Positions 19,925 through 29,478 of a stretch of 64,000 nt of DNA are shown piece by piece (the stretch's first letter is position 1; every line of letters starts with the position of its first letter). Origin of the DNA: Iamia sp963728655 (lineage in GTDB: Bacteria > Actinomycetota > Acidimicrobiia > Acidimicrobiales > Iamiaceae). Location: NCBI GenBank assembly GCA_963728655.1, contig CAVSLD010000006.1, forward strand, positions 62,001 to 126,000. The letters are read 5' to 3'. Under the pieces are notes generated by a model, which had not been told where the DNA came from, searched no databases, and saw only the letters and a program-made list of their open reading frames with translations. The translations under genes were made by a program, and so were the position numbers.

Positions 19925-20848
19925 ATGGCGGAAGGACTGCGCGCCCAGGGCATCAGCCAGCGCTACGGCGAGCGCACCGTGCTCGACGACGTCGACCTGG
20001 ACGTGGCACCGGGCCGGATCGTCGGCCTCCTCGGTCCCAACGGGGCGGGCAAGACGACGTTGATGCGGATCCTCTTCGGCGTGGTCGCCCCCACCGCCGG
20101 AGCGGTGACGTGGGAGGGGCGCGCGGCGACGGCCGCGGCCCGTCGCTCGTGGGGCTACATGCCCCAGGAGCGGGGCCTCTACCGGGAGATGCGGGTCCAC
20201 GACCTGCTCACCTGGATCGCCCGGCTGCACGACCTCGACCGGGCCACCGGCGCCCGGCGGGCCACCGACCTGCTCGACCGCCTGGGCCTGGGCGACCGGG
20301 CCCGGGACAAGGTCCAGGACCTCTCCGGCGGCATGGCCCAGCGCGTGCAGCTGGCCGCGGCCATGGTCCACCAGCCCGAGGTGCTGGTCCTCGACGAGCC
20401 CTTCGCGGGGCTCGACCCGGTGGCCGTGCGCTTCTTGTCCGAGGTCGTCACCGACCACGTGCGCGCCGGTCGCGTCCTGCTCTTCTCCAGCCACCAGCTC
20501 GAGCTGGTCGAGGACCTGTGCGAGACCATCACCCTGCTGCACCGCGGCCGGGTCGTCCTCCAGGGCGACGTCCGCCGGCTCAAGGCCGACAGCCCCGACC
20601 GCTACCTGCGGGTCGACGTCGACGTCGACGACGGGTGGGTCGACGGGACCGCGGCCGAGGTCACGAGCCGCGACGCCTCGGGCTCGCGGCTCCGCCTGGC
20701 CCCGGGGACCGACGCCGCCGTCGTCCTCGACGCCGTCCGCCGGCGGACGCCGGTCTCCGACTTCGCGGTCGAGGCGCCCAGCCTGGCCGAGCTCTTCCTG
20801 CAGGCCGCGGGCGAGGATCCCGGCGTGCTGGCGGAGGCCGAGCCGTGA
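19925..20848 (+). CDS. ABC transporter ATP-binding protein (NatA-like)
   Basis: 307 residues. Walker A GLLGPNGAGKTTLMRILFG, Q-loop in YMPQERGLYREM, signature LSGGMAQRVQLAAAM, Walker B EVLVLDEPFAGLDP and switch His in LFSSHQLELVEDLC are all present. A C-terminal extension (about 220-307) is typical of DrrA/NatA exporters. It hydrolyses ATP to power the adjacent permease. The permease gene starts inside its stop codon (GTGA overlap), so the two form one unit. The substrate is unknown; NatAB-type sodium export or drug/lipid export are candidates. Confidence 0.9.
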   Translation: MAEGLRAQGISQRYGERTVLDDVDLDVAPGRIVGLLGPNGAGKTTLMRILFGVVAPTAGAVTWEGRAATAAARRSWGYMPQERGLYREMRVHDLLTWIARLHDLDRATGARRATDLLDRLGLGDRARDKVQDLSGGMAQRVQLAAAMVHQPEVLVLDEPFAGLDPVAVRFLSEVVTDHVRAGRVLLFSSHQLELVEDLCETITLLHRGRVVLQGDVRRLKADSPDRYLRVDVDVDDGWVDGTAAEVTSRDASGSRLRLAPGTDAAVVLDAVRRRTPVSDFAVEAPSLAELFLQAAGEDPGVLAEAEP

Positions 20849-22005
20849 CCGGGCTCCGGGCCGTGCGCCTGGTGGCCGGGCGCGAGCTGCGCGAGGCGCT
20901 GCGGCGCCGCACGTTCTGGGTCGTCGCCGCCCTGCTGCTCCTCGGTGCGACCGCCGCGGTCGTGGTGCCCGACGTGGTCGGCGACGACGGCGGGCCGACC
21001 CGCTACGACGTGGCCGTCGTGGGCGGGGACGAGGCGCTCGACCGGGCGCTGGTCGACGCCGGCGACGCCCTGGGCGCCGAGATCAGGACCCAGGCGGTCG
21101 ACGACGCCGCCGCGGCCCGCCGCCTGGTGGCCGACGAGGATGCCGACCTGGGGGTGGTGCGGGGCGCCGAGCCGGAGGTGATCGTGCGGGCCGGCCAGCA
21201 GGAGGCCCTCCTGGGGGCGACCCGACAGGCCCTCTCCACCGTGGCGGTGGCCTCCGCCCTGGAGGAGCGCGGCCTGACCGCCGAGCAGGCCCAGGAGGCG
21301 CTGACCCAGCCTCCGCCGAGGGTGGTGGAGGTCGACAGCGAGTCGGCCGCCCGCCGGGTGGCGTCCTTCGCCGTCTCCCTGGTCCTGTACCTGCTGCTGC
21401 TGACGCTCATGGTCCAGGTCGCCAACGGCATCGCGGTGGAGAAGGCCAACCGCATCAGCGAGGTGCTCCTGGCCATCGTCCGACCCGGGGCGCTCCTGTT
21501 CGGCAAGGTCCTGGGGGTGGGCCTGACCGGTGCCTGCACCCTCGCCGCCGCCATCGTCCCGGTGACGGTGGGGCTGGCCGTCGGCGGCGACCTGCCCGAG
21601 GGCCTGGCCGGTGCGCTGCTGGGCGGGGCGGCCTGGTTCGTGCTGGGGCTGGCCCTCTACCTCACGCTGGCCGGGTCGATGGGCGCCCTCGTCGAGCGCC
21701 AGGAGGAGGCGGGGTCGGTGGTGACCCCGCTCACCGCCATCCTCGTCGGCTCGTTCATCGTCGCCCAGGGCGGGGCCGACTCGGCCCTCGGCACGGTGCT
21801 GGCCTACGTGCCCCTCACCTCGCCCCTGCTCGTGCCCACCCGCATCGCCATCGGTGCGTCGAGCCCGGCCGAGCTGGTCGGCTCGCTGGTCCTGCTGGTG
21901 GCGGCCATCGCACTGGCCGGTCGGGTCGGGTCGACCGTCTACGCCCGGGCCGTGGTGCGCACCGGCCGCCGCCTGTCGCTCCGCGAGGTCCTGCGGCCGG
22001 GCTGA
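20845..22005 (+). CDS. ABC-2 type transporter permease (NatB-like)
   Basis: 386 residues. One N-terminal helix (FWVVAALLLLGATAAVVVPD) precedes a large extracytoplasmic domain of about 140 residues. A group of five helices follows, beginning ASFAVSLVLYLLLLTLMVQV and containing NGIAVEKANRISEVLLAIVR, the cytoplasmic coupling segment characteristic of NatB/YhaP permeases. It pairs with the ATPase encoded just upstream. Intact, starting at GTG 20845. Confidence 0.85.
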   Translation: MTGLRAVRLVAGRELREALRRRTFWVVAALLLLGATAAVVVPDVVGDDGGPTRYDVAVVGGDEALDRALVDAGDALGAEIRTQAVDDAAAARRLVADEDADLGVVRGAEPEVIVRAGQQEALLGATRQALSTVAVASALEERGLTAEQAQEALTQPPPRVVEVDSESAARRVASFAVSLVLYLLLLTLMVQVANGIAVEKANRISEVLLAIVRPGALLFGKVLGVGLTGACTLAAAIVPVTVGLAVGGDLPEGLAGALLGGAAWFVLGLALYLTLAGSMGALVERQEEAGSVVTPLTAILVGSFIVAQGGADSALGTVLAYVPLTSPLLVPTRIAIGASSPAELVGSLVLLVAAIALAGRVGSTVYARAVVRTGRRLSLREVLRPG

Positions 22006-22009
22006 CCGC

Positions 22010-22177
22010 TCACCCGTCGACCACGGCGGTGCGGTCGAGGGCCACCAGGCGGCAGGGTCCCTCCGGGTCGGCGAAGGTGCCGAGCGACCGGAAGCCGGCG
22101 TCGTCGACCAGCCGACGGAAGGTGAGGGTCCGGTCCACGACGGGATCCTGGCGCAGCGGGCGCCGGCCTCCGGTCAA
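22010..22177 (-). CDS. Small protein of 55 residues, unknown
   Basis: Begins at TTG 22177, 18 bases after the stop of the dipeptidase-like gene and in the same frame, and ends VALDRTAVVDG. A shorter GTG start at 22138 is possible. Almost every codon ends in G or C, as in real genes here, which is the main support. It contains RTLTFRRLVDDAGFRSLGTF and a single Cys. No family is recognised. It could be a co-transcribed small protein or a decayed gene end. Confidence 0.4.
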   Translation of the reverse strand: MTGGRRPLRQDPVVDRTLTFRRLVDDAGFRSLGTFADPEGPCRLVALDRTAVVDG

Positions 22178-22195
22178 GGTCGGCGGGGCCCGACC

Positions 22196-24241
22196 TCAGC
22201 GCACGGCCGCGGCCTCGGCCCGGGCCCACATCTGCAGGTAGGCCTCGGCACCGTTGGCCATGTCGTCGACGATCTGGTCGCCCGCGAGGTGGCGGAGGTC
22301 CTCGACCCAGTCGGGGAACAGCCCGTAGTTGGCCGCCCCGTCGGTGTTGATGTCCCAGGTCCGGGTGCCCGACACCGACTGGTGCATCACCGTGCCTCCG
22401 TCGAAGGTGCGGTAGGGGTAGGTGACCGGGTTGCTGGCGGCCGCGCCCGGGCGGGGGCCGGCCTGGGCCCCGAGCCCGTTGGTGTCGGTGCCGTAGCCGA
22501 TCCCGAACAGGCCGGGGGCGGCGGTCGACCGCGCCCTGCGCCACGACTCGACGTAGCCGGGGGAGGTGGTGGCGTAGGGGGCGACCACCCCGCCCAGGTC
22601 CTGGAGGCGCACCCGGGAGGTGTCGTCGCCCCAGCTGTGGCTGCTGATGACGCCCGAGTAGCCGCGCTGCTCGAGGATCGTCAGGGCCTCGTCGCGCGCC
22701 TTCACGCTGAAGTGGTCGGTCTCCACGATGAGGCCACGGTCGGCCATGGCCCCGACGACGTACCGGCCCATGTCGGTCAGCCCCTTCGGGTTGCAGCTCG
22801 GACCCGGGGGGTAGGCGGGCAGGTCCGTCGCGAGCAGGGGCTCCAGCACGTCGTGGAACAGGGTGTAGAGGTCCTCGCGTCCCTGGGCCAGGTTGTCGGG
22901 GGAGTTGTCGGCCTCGGCACCCGGAGCGCAGCGCTGCACGTCCCACCAGTCGCCGGTGGCCCACTTGTTGCCCACGTTCACGAGGAGGCCGGTGGCCCCG
23001 CCGTCGAAGGCGGTGCCCCCGAGGCCGTTGTCGAACTTGTGCACGGGGAAGAACGACCGCACGCCGAGGGCCTCGAGCTCGTCGAGGCCGGACTCCACCT
23101 GGGCCGGGTCACAGGTGGGCTGGCCGCCGCGGAGCCCACAGTCGAGGACCTCGGACACCTCGACGCCGAGGACGACGGCGAGCTTGCCGGAGCTGATCAC
23201 CCGTCGGGCCTCGTCCGCGCTCCGCACGATGCGGAGGAACCCCTTGCCGGGGCCCTTGGACTGGGCGTCGATGTAGTCCTGGAGGGCGTACATGTCGGCG
23301 GCCTGGAGGCGCACGCTGTCCATGTCGTTGCAGCTGGTGCCCGCCTTGAGGGGGTAGATCTCGCACAGCGACCGGTTCTCGACCAGGTCGGTGACCATGA
23401 TGCGGAGACCCCCGCGCCAGGCCCGCTCGATCCACCGCCAGTAGGTGCCCTCGTGGGTCAGCGACTCCGGGCGGGGCCAGCCCGCGAACGAGGGCCAGCC
23501 GTCCGTGTCGTGGGTGCCGACCGGGCTGCCGGTCGACAGGAAGTTCTCGGCCACCGCGGCCTCACCGTTCGGCTGGTGGTCCGGGCAGTCCTCCAGGGCG
23601 ACGGTGACGCCGTAGGGGCTCCACGGACGCCCGCAGTGGAAGCGCCCGCCGAGGAACCGGAAGGCGCTGACGTGGGTGTGGGCGTCGACGAAGCCCCGCA
23701 CGGGGGCGGTGGGGCCGGCCCCGGTGAAGGGCGTGCCGGTGGCGCCCACCGCGACCTCCGGGAACGGGGTGCAGCCCCCGGTCGCCTCCAGGGCCCAGCG
23801 GGTCTCCACGCCCTGGGCCTGGGCGAGCCGCCCGGCCGCACCCACCGACAGGCCCCTGCCGGTGTCCACGCTGGCGAACCCGACCCGCCGGCCGGCGGCC
23901 GAGATGGCCCAGTCGGCGGTCGGGCCCGGCGTGCGGGTGGGGATGACCGACCCGACGGGGCCGGTGCGGGGCAGGTACCCGCCGGTGCCCCAGAACATGT
24001 AGCGGCCCAGCGCGGTGGCCTGGAGCACGAACGGGGTGGCCTGGGCGCGGTCGGTGGGTCCGGTGTGGAAGCCGAGGGCGTCGCGGGCGACGTAGCGCCC
24101 GGTGGTGGCGTCCTTCAGTGCGTAGCAGTCACCGGCGAACGAGTAGATGTCGATCGGTGGTCCCGGCGCGGGCTCGCAGGCGGCCAGACCCGAGACCACC
24201 ACCCCCAGGGCCACCAGCAGCCCGGCCGTGCGACGGCGCAT
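22196..24241 (-). CDS. Secreted dipeptidase/amidohydrolase-like lipoprotein
   Basis: An intact 681-residue protein. Signal peptide TAGLLVALGVVVSGLAAC ends in a lipobox. Residues 25-150 form a beta-trefoil-like or carbohydrate-binding-like region (CYALKDATTGRYVARDALGF). A TIM-barrel metallohydrolase domain follows, with VRGFVDAHTHVSAF giving the H-x-H metal motif, then VVLGVEVSEVLDC, GLIVETDHFSVKARDEALTI and GYSGVISSHSWGDDTSRVRL supplying later metal-ligand His/Asp. This layout recalls renal dipeptidase (M19) and related amidohydrolases. It is exported and probably hydrolyses an extracellular amide or peptide. Convergent with the ABC permease. Confidence 0.7.
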   Translation of the reverse strand: MRRRTAGLLVALGVVVSGLAACEPAPGPPIDIYSFAGDCYALKDATTGRYVARDALGFHTGPTDRAQATPFVLQATALGRYMFWGTGGYLPRTGPVGSVIPTRTPGPTADWAISAAGRRVGFASVDTGRGLSVGAAGRLAQAQGVETRWALEATGGCTPFPEVAVGATGTPFTGAGPTAPVRGFVDAHTHVSAFRFLGGRFHCGRPWSPYGVTVALEDCPDHQPNGEAAVAENFLSTGSPVGTHDTDGWPSFAGWPRPESLTHEGTYWRWIERAWRGGLRIMVTDLVENRSLCEIYPLKAGTSCNDMDSVRLQAADMYALQDYIDAQSKGPGKGFLRIVRSADEARRVISSGKLAVVLGVEVSEVLDCGLRGGQPTCDPAQVESGLDELEALGVRSFFPVHKFDNGLGGTAFDGGATGLLVNVGNKWATGDWWDVQRCAPGAEADNSPDNLAQGREDLYTLFHDVLEPLLATDLPAYPPGPSCNPKGLTDMGRYVVGAMADRGLIVETDHFSVKARDEALTILEQRGYSGVISSHSWGDDTSRVRLQDLGGVVAPYATTSPGYVESWRRARSTAAPGLFGIGYGTDTNGLGAQAGPRPGAAASNPVTYPYRTFDGGTVMHQSVSGTRTWDINTDGAANYGLFPDWVEDLRHLAGDQIVDDMANGAEAYLQMWARAEAAAVR

Positions 24242-24351
24242 CGTGGTCAACGGATCCCCCTCTGGGTGGACGTGGCCAGCGCGGGCGGGAGACCGCCCAC
24301 GGCCCGGTGGGAGGGTTCGCCACCCCGGCGTCCCCTCCTGCCGGGGGAAAG

Positions 24352-26127
24352 CTACCAGTCGACGGCGAGGTCGCCGGGGGCCAGCCCGAGGCGGTCGCGG
24401 ACCTCGGTGGCCCGGCGGGTGATCGTCGGGCGGGCGGCCGGGAGGGCGGCGGCCAGGTCGTCGCGGGTGCGGCCCGGCGTGTGGGGGTCGAGGGCCCCGC
24501 CGTCGTCGGCCAGGAGCCACACCACGGCGGAGGACCACACGTCGTCGCGGGTGTGGGGGAGGGGCGACGGGTCGAGCGTGCCGATGCGGACGGCCAGGTC
24601 GACGGCGGGCTGCACGAACGACGGCCCCAGCAGGACGTCGGCTGCGTGGCTGGCCTGGAGGCAGATCGCCTTGACCTTGGTCGCGACCTCTGGGAGGACC
24701 TCACGGGCATCGACCTCCCAGTGGACCCGGCGCGGGCCCGGGGGCTGGGGCTGCAGGGGCCGCCAGTCGGACCCGTCGGCGGCGCGGTCGAAGGCGGCGA
24801 CGAGGGGGCTCGCGTCGTCGGTCGAGCCGCCGTCGGCGCCCTCGTCGCCGGCGTGGTCCGGGGGGTCGTCGTCGCGCCCGATGACGGAGCCGAGCTCGGG
24901 GTCGATCGGGTCGTGGAGCCCGCCACCGAGGCCGAGGTCGGGACCGGAGGAGGCCAGCGCCGGGGCCCACCTGTCGATGGCCACGAGGGCCTCGTCGCGC
25001 CAGCGGTCGTCGAGGTCGGTGATCCGGGCGACGTAGTGCGTCCACGCGGCCAGCACCGCAGGGGCGGCCTCGGCGGTGGAGGGATCCCCGATGACCTTGC
25101 GGGGGTACCAGTCGAGGCAGAACAGCTCGACCAGAGTCGGGCTGATGCGGTGGGGGTCGCCGATCGCGTGCCCGGTGGCGTGGCTGAGCCAGGGATCGAG
25201 GAGCCACCCGGCCTCGTCCCGTTGGTCCTCGCCGAGGGCCGCGGCCTCGGGCGAGGCGAGGAACGCGTCGACCAGGTCCTCGATCTCGTCGGGGTCCAGC
25301 GGCTCGACCTCGGGCACCTCGCCTCCGACGGGCAGCAAGGCCAGGCGCCTCTCGACCGCGCCCCGGACCTCCTCGGCCCCGGGCTTCACCGGGGGCTCGA
25401 CGGTGTGGTCGGTGAGGTCCAGCGCCCACTCGGCCCGGGCCCGGGCCTCGGCCGGGTCCACGGCGCGGACGACGAGGCCCGATCCGTCGACGGCCGCGAG
25501 GCGGCCGGCCTCGGGGGGACCGAGGACCAGGTCCGTGGCCATGCCCCCCAGGTTCAGGTCGACGTACACCGCCGCGGTGTGGGGCGCGCCGGGCTGGTCG
25601 ACCTCCAGCACCAGGCTGACCGCGTCGCCCTGGGGGTGGCTGATCTCGATGCAAGAGGTCACCGTGGCCCGACCGATGCCCAGGTCGGAGCGGTCCGCAC
25701 CGGAGCGCACCGCCCGCTCGGCGGCCTGGGCCCGCCGGAGGGGGGCCGCGTCGCGGTGGTCGAGCACCAGGGCGAGGGCGGCCAGCGCGGCCGGGGCATC
25801 CGGGTCGTCGGAGGCCCGCAGCCCCTCGGCCAGGTCGGCGTAGAAGTCGGCCGGCATCTGCTCGGGGCCGTAGACGGTCTCGGCCATGCGATCGGCCCAC
25901 ACCTCGATCGCCAGCGGGCGGGCGGGGTCGTCCGGCGCGGCCACGGTGCGCACCGAGCGGAGCAGGGAGCGCACCAGGTTGTCGACCGACGGGCCCAGCA
26001 GGCCGTCGCGGTGGGTGCCCGGTGCGGTGCCGGGGGTGCGGACGGGCCCGACCCGCGAGCTGCGTCGTGGCCCCCCGGGGCCCTTGCGGCGTGGGTGGCG
26101 TCCCTTCCTCGGTGACACGACGCGCAC
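24352..26127 (-). CDS. Large acidic protein with DUF6398-like C-terminus
   Basis: 591 residues from GTG 26127. The N-terminus is basic (RKGRHPRRKGPGGPRRSSR); the body is Ala/Asp/Glu-rich without membrane segments. The last 110 residues (VATKVKAICLQASHAADVLL; HTRDDVWSSAVVWLLADDGG; TRDDLAAALPAARPTITRRA) match my memory of DUF6398, a helical domain with a P-SPL...W-AA pattern and a terminal HTH-like helix. That would suggest nucleic-acid or regulatory interaction. No experimental function is known to me. It is a single gene divergent from nothing close; its start lies 34 bp from the SDR stop region. Confidence 0.55.
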   Translation of the reverse strand: MRVVSPRKGRHPRRKGPGGPRRSSRVGPVRTPGTAPGTHRDGLLGPSVDNLVRSLLRSVRTVAAPDDPARPLAIEVWADRMAETVYGPEQMPADFYADLAEGLRASDDPDAPAALAALALVLDHRDAAPLRRAQAAERAVRSGADRSDLGIGRATVTSCIEISHPQGDAVSLVLEVDQPGAPHTAAVYVDLNLGGMATDLVLGPPEAGRLAAVDGSGLVVRAVDPAEARARAEWALDLTDHTVEPPVKPGAEEVRGAVERRLALLPVGGEVPEVEPLDPDEIEDLVDAFLASPEAAALGEDQRDEAGWLLDPWLSHATGHAIGDPHRISPTLVELFCLDWYPRKVIGDPSTAEAAPAVLAAWTHYVARITDLDDRWRDEALVAIDRWAPALASSGPDLGLGGGLHDPIDPELGSVIGRDDDPPDHAGDEGADGGSTDDASPLVAAFDRAADGSDWRPLQPQPPGPRRVHWEVDAREVLPEVATKVKAICLQASHAADVLLGPSFVQPAVDLAVRIGTLDPSPLPHTRDDVWSSAVVWLLADDGGALDPHTPGRTRDDLAAALPAARPTITRRATEVRDRLGLAPGDLAVDW

Positions 26128-26163
26128 CCTAGTGAGGGCGGGCGTCGGTCCCTCCGGGCCGGG

Positions 26164-26910
26164 TCAGTGGCCGAGCAGGCCGTGGAGGGCCAGGGCCTCA
26201 CCGCCGCCGTGGACGGCCAGGTTGGCCCCGGTCACGTAGCGGGCGAGGGGCGAGGCCAGGAACACCACGGCGTCGCCCACGTCGGAGGGCGACGCCGCCC
26301 TCCCGGCGGGGATGGTCGCCTCCAGGGCGGCGGCGCCCTCGGGCCCGCCGTAGTAGTCGTCGAAGAGCTCGGTGCGCACCGCCCCGGCCGACACCGCGTT
26401 GACCCGCACCGCCGGGGCCCACTCCATGGCGAGGGTCTGGGTGAGGTTCAACAGCCCCGCCTTGGCCGCGCCGTAGGCGGCGGTGCCCGGGGAGGGCCGC
26501 ATCCCCGAGAGGCTGGTCACGTTGACGATGGCGCCCTCGTCCATCACCCGGTGCGCCTCGCGGGAGAGGTGGAGGGCCGAGAGCAGGTTGAGCTCGATGA
26601 TCTTGGCGCTGAAGCGGGGCGAGGCCTCCGCCGCGGCGACCGACGGGGAGCCGCCGGCGTTGTTGACGAGCACGTCGAGGCGGCCGTGGTCTGCGACCAC
26701 GGCGTCGACCAGGGCGGCGCCGGCGTCGGGGTCGCGGACGTCGGCGGCACGGAAGGACGCGCCCTCGGGCAGGTCGTCGGGCGCGGTCCGCCCGGCGACG
26801 GCCACGGTGGCCCCGGCCGCGAGCAGGCGGTCGGTGATGCCCCGCCCCACGCCGCGGGCCCCGCCGGTGACCAGGGCGACCCGGCCGGCCAGGTCGATGG
26901 TGATGGCCAA
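26164..26910 (-). CDS. SDR oxidoreductase, Rv3549c-like, HIP cluster
   Basis: An intact 248-residue protein. NAD(P) motif VALVTGGARGVGRGITDRLL, NNAGGSPSV, catalytic Ser in IVNVTSLSGM and YGAAKAGLLNLTQTLAMEW (Y-x3-K) are all clear. It starts at TTG 26910 with a purine-rich GGGGAGG about 8 nt upstream. It is divergent from echA20 exactly as Rv3549c is from Rv3550 in Mycobacterium tuberculosis, which is why I place it in HIP (steroid C/D-ring propionate) breakdown. A CTGACG half-site lies in the shared promoter region. Its precise step is not established. Confidence 0.75.
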   Translation of the reverse strand: MAITIDLAGRVALVTGGARGVGRGITDRLLAAGATVAVAGRTAPDDLPEGASFRAADVRDPDAGAALVDAVVADHGRLDVLVNNAGGSPSVAAAEASPRFSAKIIELNLLSALHLSREAHRVMDEGAIVNVTSLSGMRPSPGTAAYGAAKAGLLNLTQTLAMEWAPAVRVNAVSAGAVRTELFDDYYGGPEGAAALEATIPAGRAASPSDVGDAVVFLASPLARYVTGANLAVHGGGEALALHGLLGH

Positions 26911-26954
26911 CGTTCGCCTCCCCGTCAGGGCACTCGCTACGGTGCCGCCAGGAC

Positions 26955-26969
26955 CTGACTCACCGTCAG
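26955..26969. promoter_or_regulatory. Operator-like palindrome CTGAC-N5-GTCAG, site 1 (SDR/echA20 divergon)
   Basis: CTGACTCACCGTCAG, flanked by AC and AT, in the 105-bp gap between the divergent SDR gene and echA20. The same palindrome appears at three other HIP gene promoters in the window (31245, 33683, 43099), including identical AC...AT flanks at 31245. Probably the site of a TetR-type repressor. Confidence 0.65.
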
Positions 26970-27015
26970 ATCTGCCGACCCAGGCCCTGCGCAGGGCCCG
27001 TCAGAAGGTAGCCGG

Positions 27016-27779
27016 ATGCCCACCACCCACACGGTCGACGACGCCGGCATCGCCGAGGTCGTCATGGACAACCCGCCGGTGAACGCCCTCACCGTGGCCG
27101 GGTGGTTCGACCTGGCCGACCGGCTCACGGCCCTCGGCCGCGACCCCCAGGTGCGGTGCGTGGTGCTGCGGGCCGAGGGCGCGGGCTTCAACGCCGGGGT
27201 CGACATCAAGGAGATGCAGGCGACCGAGGGCTTCGACGCCCTCATCGGCGCCAACCGGGGCTGCTTCGCCGCCTTCGCCGCCGTCTACGAGTGCGAGGTC
27301 CCGGTCATCGCTGCGGTCAACGGCTTCTGCCTCGGTGGCGGCATCGGCCTGGTCGGCAACGCCGACATCGTCGTCGCCGCCGAGGACGCCACCTTCGGCC
27401 TCCCCGAGGTCGACCGGGGCGCACTGGGCGCGGCCACCCACCTGTCCCGCCTGGTGCCCCAGCACAAGGTGCGGGCCATGGTGTACACCGCGGCCACCAT
27501 CACCGCGGCCGAGCTGGCCGTACTACGGCTCGGTCCTGGGGTGGTGCCGCCCGACCGAGCTGCGCGACGCGGCCCTCGAGGTGGCCGGCCAGATCGCAGC
27601 CAAGTCGCCCACGGTCATGCGGGCGGCCAAGGAGTCGCTCAACGGCATCGACCTCTGGGACGTGCGCCGCAGCTACCGCTTCGAGCAGGGCTTCACCTTC
27701 GAGCTCAACCTCTCGGGCGTGGCCGACGAGCACCGCGACGCCTTCGTCGAGGGCCGGGACACGGACGTGGCCACGATGA
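27016..27779 (+). CDS. echA20: Enoyl-CoA hydratase EchA20, steroid C/D-ring catabolism (frameshifted)
   Basis: About 254 residues from ATG 27016. Crotonase-fold motifs: VMDNPPVNALTVAGWFDLAD, oxyanion loop AEGAGFNAGVDIKEMQ, and NGFCLGGGIGLVGNADIVVA with LPEVDRGALGAATHLSR. In mycobacteria EchA20 opens the last carbocyclic ring during HIP degradation, upstream of IpdAB. The gene order echA20-ipdA-ipdB-ipdC supports the name. The frame shifts near 27520 (before YYGSVLGWCRPTEL) and once more near the end, where the stop TGA 27777-27779 overlaps the ipdA ATG (ATGA). Confidence 0.85.
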
Positions 27780-28650
27780 CGCGCCACCGCGCCACCGAGA
27801 AGCGGATGACCCCCGACGAGGTCGTGGGCCGCCTGCGCTCGGGCATGACCGTCGGCATCGGCGGGTGGGGGAGCCGACGCAAGCCCATGGCCCTGGTGCG
27901 GGCCCTGCTGCGCAGCGACGTCACCGACCTCCACGTGGTCACCTACGGCGGGCCCGAGGTCGGCATCCTGGCCGCCGCCGGGCGCATCCGGCGCCTCACC
28001 TTCGCCTTCGTGTCGCCCGACGTCGCCAACCCCACCACCGGGGGCAGCGTCCCCGGCCTCGACCCGCACTTCCGTGCCGCCCGCCAGGCCGGCGCCCTCG
28101 CCAGCACCGAGGTCGACGAGGGGATGCTGCTGCTCGGCCTCCAGGCCGCGGCGTGGCGGGTGCCGTTCCTCCCCACCCGGGTGGGCCTGGGCTCGGACCT
28201 GTTCCGCTTGGACCCCGACCTGCGCACCGTGCGGTCGCCCTACCCCGGCCCCGACGGCGGGCGAGGGCGAGGAGCTGGTGGCCCAGCCCGCCATCGCACC
28301 TCGACGCCGCCCTCGTCCACCTCAACGTGGGCGACGCCCGGGGCAACGCCGCCTTCACCGGTCCCGACCTCTACTTCGACGACCTGCTGCTGGAGGCCGC
28401 GACCGAGGGCTACGTGAGCCTCGAGCGCATCGTGCCCACCGAGGAGCTGGTGGCCGCCGCCGGCGACGTCACCCGGCTGCGGGTGAGCCGCCTGTTCGTC
28501 ACCGGCGTGGTCGAGGCCCCCGGCGGGGCCCGGCCGACCGTCCTGCGACCCCGACTACGACCGCGACGAGGAGTGGCAGTCCCGGTGGTTCGCCACCGCC
28601 AAGGACCCCGCTGCCCGCGACGCCCTGCTGGAGGAGTGGCCCGTGGCTGA
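27776..28650 (+). CDS. ipdA: Steroid ring-opening CoA-transferase-like hydrolase alpha subunit IpdA (frameshifted)
   Basis: About 290 residues from ATG 27776. The N-terminus RMTPDEVVGRLRSGMTVGIG followed by GWGSRRKPMALVRALLRSDV and VTYGGPEVGILAAAGRIRR is close to IpdA of M. tuberculosis (Rv3551). Further on, DEGMLLLGLQAAAWRVPFLP, NVGDARGNAAFTGPDLYFDD and TGVVEAPGGARPT also match. IpdAB cleaves the last steroid ring of COCHEA-CoA without transferring CoA. Frame breaks lie at about 28258, 28297 and 28550. The end is placed at TGA 28648-28650, overlapping the ipdB start, and is uncertain by a few codons. Confidence 0.85.
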
Positions 28651-29421
28651 CACCGACGTGCGTCGGGCCGACGTGTGCGTGGCCGCGGTGGCCGACTGCT
28701 TCCCGGCGACGGCGAGAGCCTGGCCAACCCCATCGGGGTGATCCCCATGATCGGGGGCCGCCTGGCCCGGGCCGCCGCACGAGCCCGACCTGATGATGAC
28801 CGACGGCGAGGCCGACCCTCATCGCCAACGACGCCGCGTCGGTCGCCGCCGACGGAGCGGGTGGTCGAGACCTGGAACCCCTACCGCCGCATGTTCGACG
28901 TGGTCTGGAGCGGCCGGCGCCACGTGATGATGGGCGCCACCCAGGTCGACCGGTACGGCAACCAGAACATCGCCGCCCTCGGGCCCGGACCCGCACCGGC
29001 CCAAGGTGCAGCTGCTCGGCGTCCGCGGCGCCCCGGGCAACACCATCAACGACACCACGAGCTACTGGGTGGCCCGCCACAGCCCCAAGGTGTTCGTCGA
29101 GGCGGTCGACGTGGTCTGCGGCATCGGGTGGGACCGGGCCGCCGCCCTGGGGCCCGAGGCCGGCCCGCTTCTTCGAGGTGCGCCGGGTGGTGTCGGACCT
29201 CGGCGTGTTCGACTTCGAGACCGAGGACCACCGCATGCGGGTGCGCTCGCTGCACCCCGGCGTCACCGTCGACGAGGTGCAGGAGGCCACCGGCTTCGCG
29301 CTGGTCGTGCCCGACGACGTGGCCACGTCCCGGCTCCCGGACGCCCGACGAGCTGGAGCTGGTGGCCGAGGTCATCGACCCCGACGGCACCCGCTACCGC
29401 GAGGTGCCCGACCCCGACTGA
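28643..29421 (+). CDS. ipdB: IpdB, beta subunit of the ring-opening hydrolase (frameshifted)
   Basis: About 258 residues from GTG 28643. Matches to IpdB (Rv3552): RADVCVAAVADCFRG, NPIGVIPMIGGRLARA, RRHVMMGATQVDRYGNQNIA, RGAPGNTINDTTSYWVARHS, FVEAVDVVCGIGWDRAAALG and RVRSLHPGVTVDEVQEATGF. It forms the heterocomplex with IpdA. Frame breaks lie near 28700, 28778, 28818, 28985, 29162 and 29338, each within otherwise conserved sequence. The ipdA stop overlaps its start. A 57-bp gap leads to the GNAT gene. Confidence 0.85.
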
Positions 29422-29478
29422 CGGGGTAGATCGTCGCCCGACCCCTCACATCCGAGGCGGGGCGGCCGATGGCGCGCC

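Noticed and set aside
21854..25036. A 1060-codon plus-strand open frame
   Set aside because: Runs antisense to the dipeptidase-like lipoprotein and gives low-complexity sequence.
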